Below, piece after piece: positions 6,572-6,635 of a stretch of DNA of 6,635 nucleotides. Origin of the DNA: A37T11 sp964546645 (lineage in GTDB: Bacteria > Bacteroidota > Bacteroidia > Sphingobacteriales > Sphingobacteriaceae); contig CAZJKM010000129.1 of the NCBI GenBank assembly GCA_964546645.1, positions 1 to 6,635 on the forward strand. The letters run 5' to 3'. Position 1 is the first letter of the stretch. The number at the start of each line of letters is the position of its first letter. The notes under the pieces are model-generated. The model was not told where the DNA came from. It searched no databases and saw nothing but the letters and a program-made list of their open reading frames with translations. The position numbers and the translations under genes are program-made.

Positions 6572-6599
6572 GGTATTTTGTGATTTGCTGACAAATACC
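6572..6599 (-). promoter_or_regulatory. Inverted repeat in the adk leader
   Basis: On the - strand GGTATTT (6599-6593) and AAATACC (6578-6572) form a perfect 7-bp stem with a 14-nt interior. A competing small hairpin, ATTTG/CAAAT with loop TCAG, uses part of the same left arm, so the two are mutually exclusive. The repeat sits between a promoter-like motif and the terminator hairpin. It could be a protein-binding palindrome or part of a leader switch. The AT-rich arms make chance occurrence possible. Confidence 0.35.
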
Positions 6600-6610
6600 T
6601 TCAATGCCTG

Positions 6611-6618
6611 CAAAAGTA
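6611..6618 (-). promoter_or_regulatory. Bacteroidota -7 promoter element, probably for adk-obgE-panB
   Basis: The - strand reads TACTTTTG followed by CA, a full match to the -7 consensus TAnnTTTG of the primary Bacteroidota sigma factor. The predicted transcript start is near 6605, giving a leader of about 120 nt before the adk ATG at 6483. Only about 17 nt of sequence upstream remain in the window, so the -33 element cannot be assessed. The strand and position suit adk. Confidence 0.45.
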
Positions 6619-6635
6619 ATCATTTTCAGCAGATA

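Noticed and set aside
6484..6594. N-terminal extension of adk to the ATG at 6594, or a separate leader peptide
   Set aside because: The extension is not part of the adenylate kinase family and would translate across the terminator hairpin; the open frame is short enough to be chance.
1..6635. Search for tRNA, rRNA, CRISPR array, insertion sequence or att site
   Set aside because: No cloverleaf-like sequence, regular spaced repeats, transposase gene or terminal inverted repeats were seen; the only tandem repeat is the adk-obgE heptamer array.

Overview
The window looks like a chromosomal segment of a Bacteroidota bacterium, most likely of the Chitinophagaceae type. The evidence is the ebo gene order, a short-LID adenylate kinase, promoter-like TAnnTTTG motifs instead of E. 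coli-type boxes, and start codons without clear Shine-Dalgarno sequences. The genus-level assignment is an inference. Coding density is very high.

The left part (1-4006, + strand) is the distal end of an ebo (EDB) gene cluster. It holds the C-terminal tail of a UbiA-like membrane prenyltransferase (eboC, cut by the window edge), a dehydroquinate-synthase-like sugar phosphate cyclase (eboD), a TIM-barrel isomerase-like protein (eboE) and an alkaline-phosphatase-superfamily protein (eboF). The genes are packed as an operon: about 50 nt between eboC and eboD, a 25-nt overlap of eboD and eboE, and 5 nt between eboE and eboF. Related clusters are known in cyanobacteria (linked to trafficking of the scytonemin precursor), in Pseudomonas fluorescens (linked to nematode repellence) and in eustigmatophyte plastids. 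Their metabolite is not established in Bacteroidota. Active-site readings suggest that EboD keeps the zinc and NAD framework of dehydroquinate synthase but not all substrate-phosphate contacts. EboF appears to keep the nucleophilic Thr but to have lost much of the usual two-metal site.

The right part (4003-6635, - strand) is a housekeeping run transcribed toward the ebo operon: adk, obgE and panB. eboF and panB converge and their stop codons overlap in the tetranucleotide TTAG, leaving no room for a terminator between the two transcription units.

Two non-coding areas have structure. The adk-obgE spacer is almost entirely a degenerate array of 7-8-mers that runs into the 3' end of adk and supplies its last residues and stop codon. 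The adk leader holds a good Bacteroidota -7 motif, an inverted repeat and then a strong intrinsic-terminator hairpin on the - strand. The terminator either ends an upstream gene or acts as an attenuator of adk-obgE-panB.
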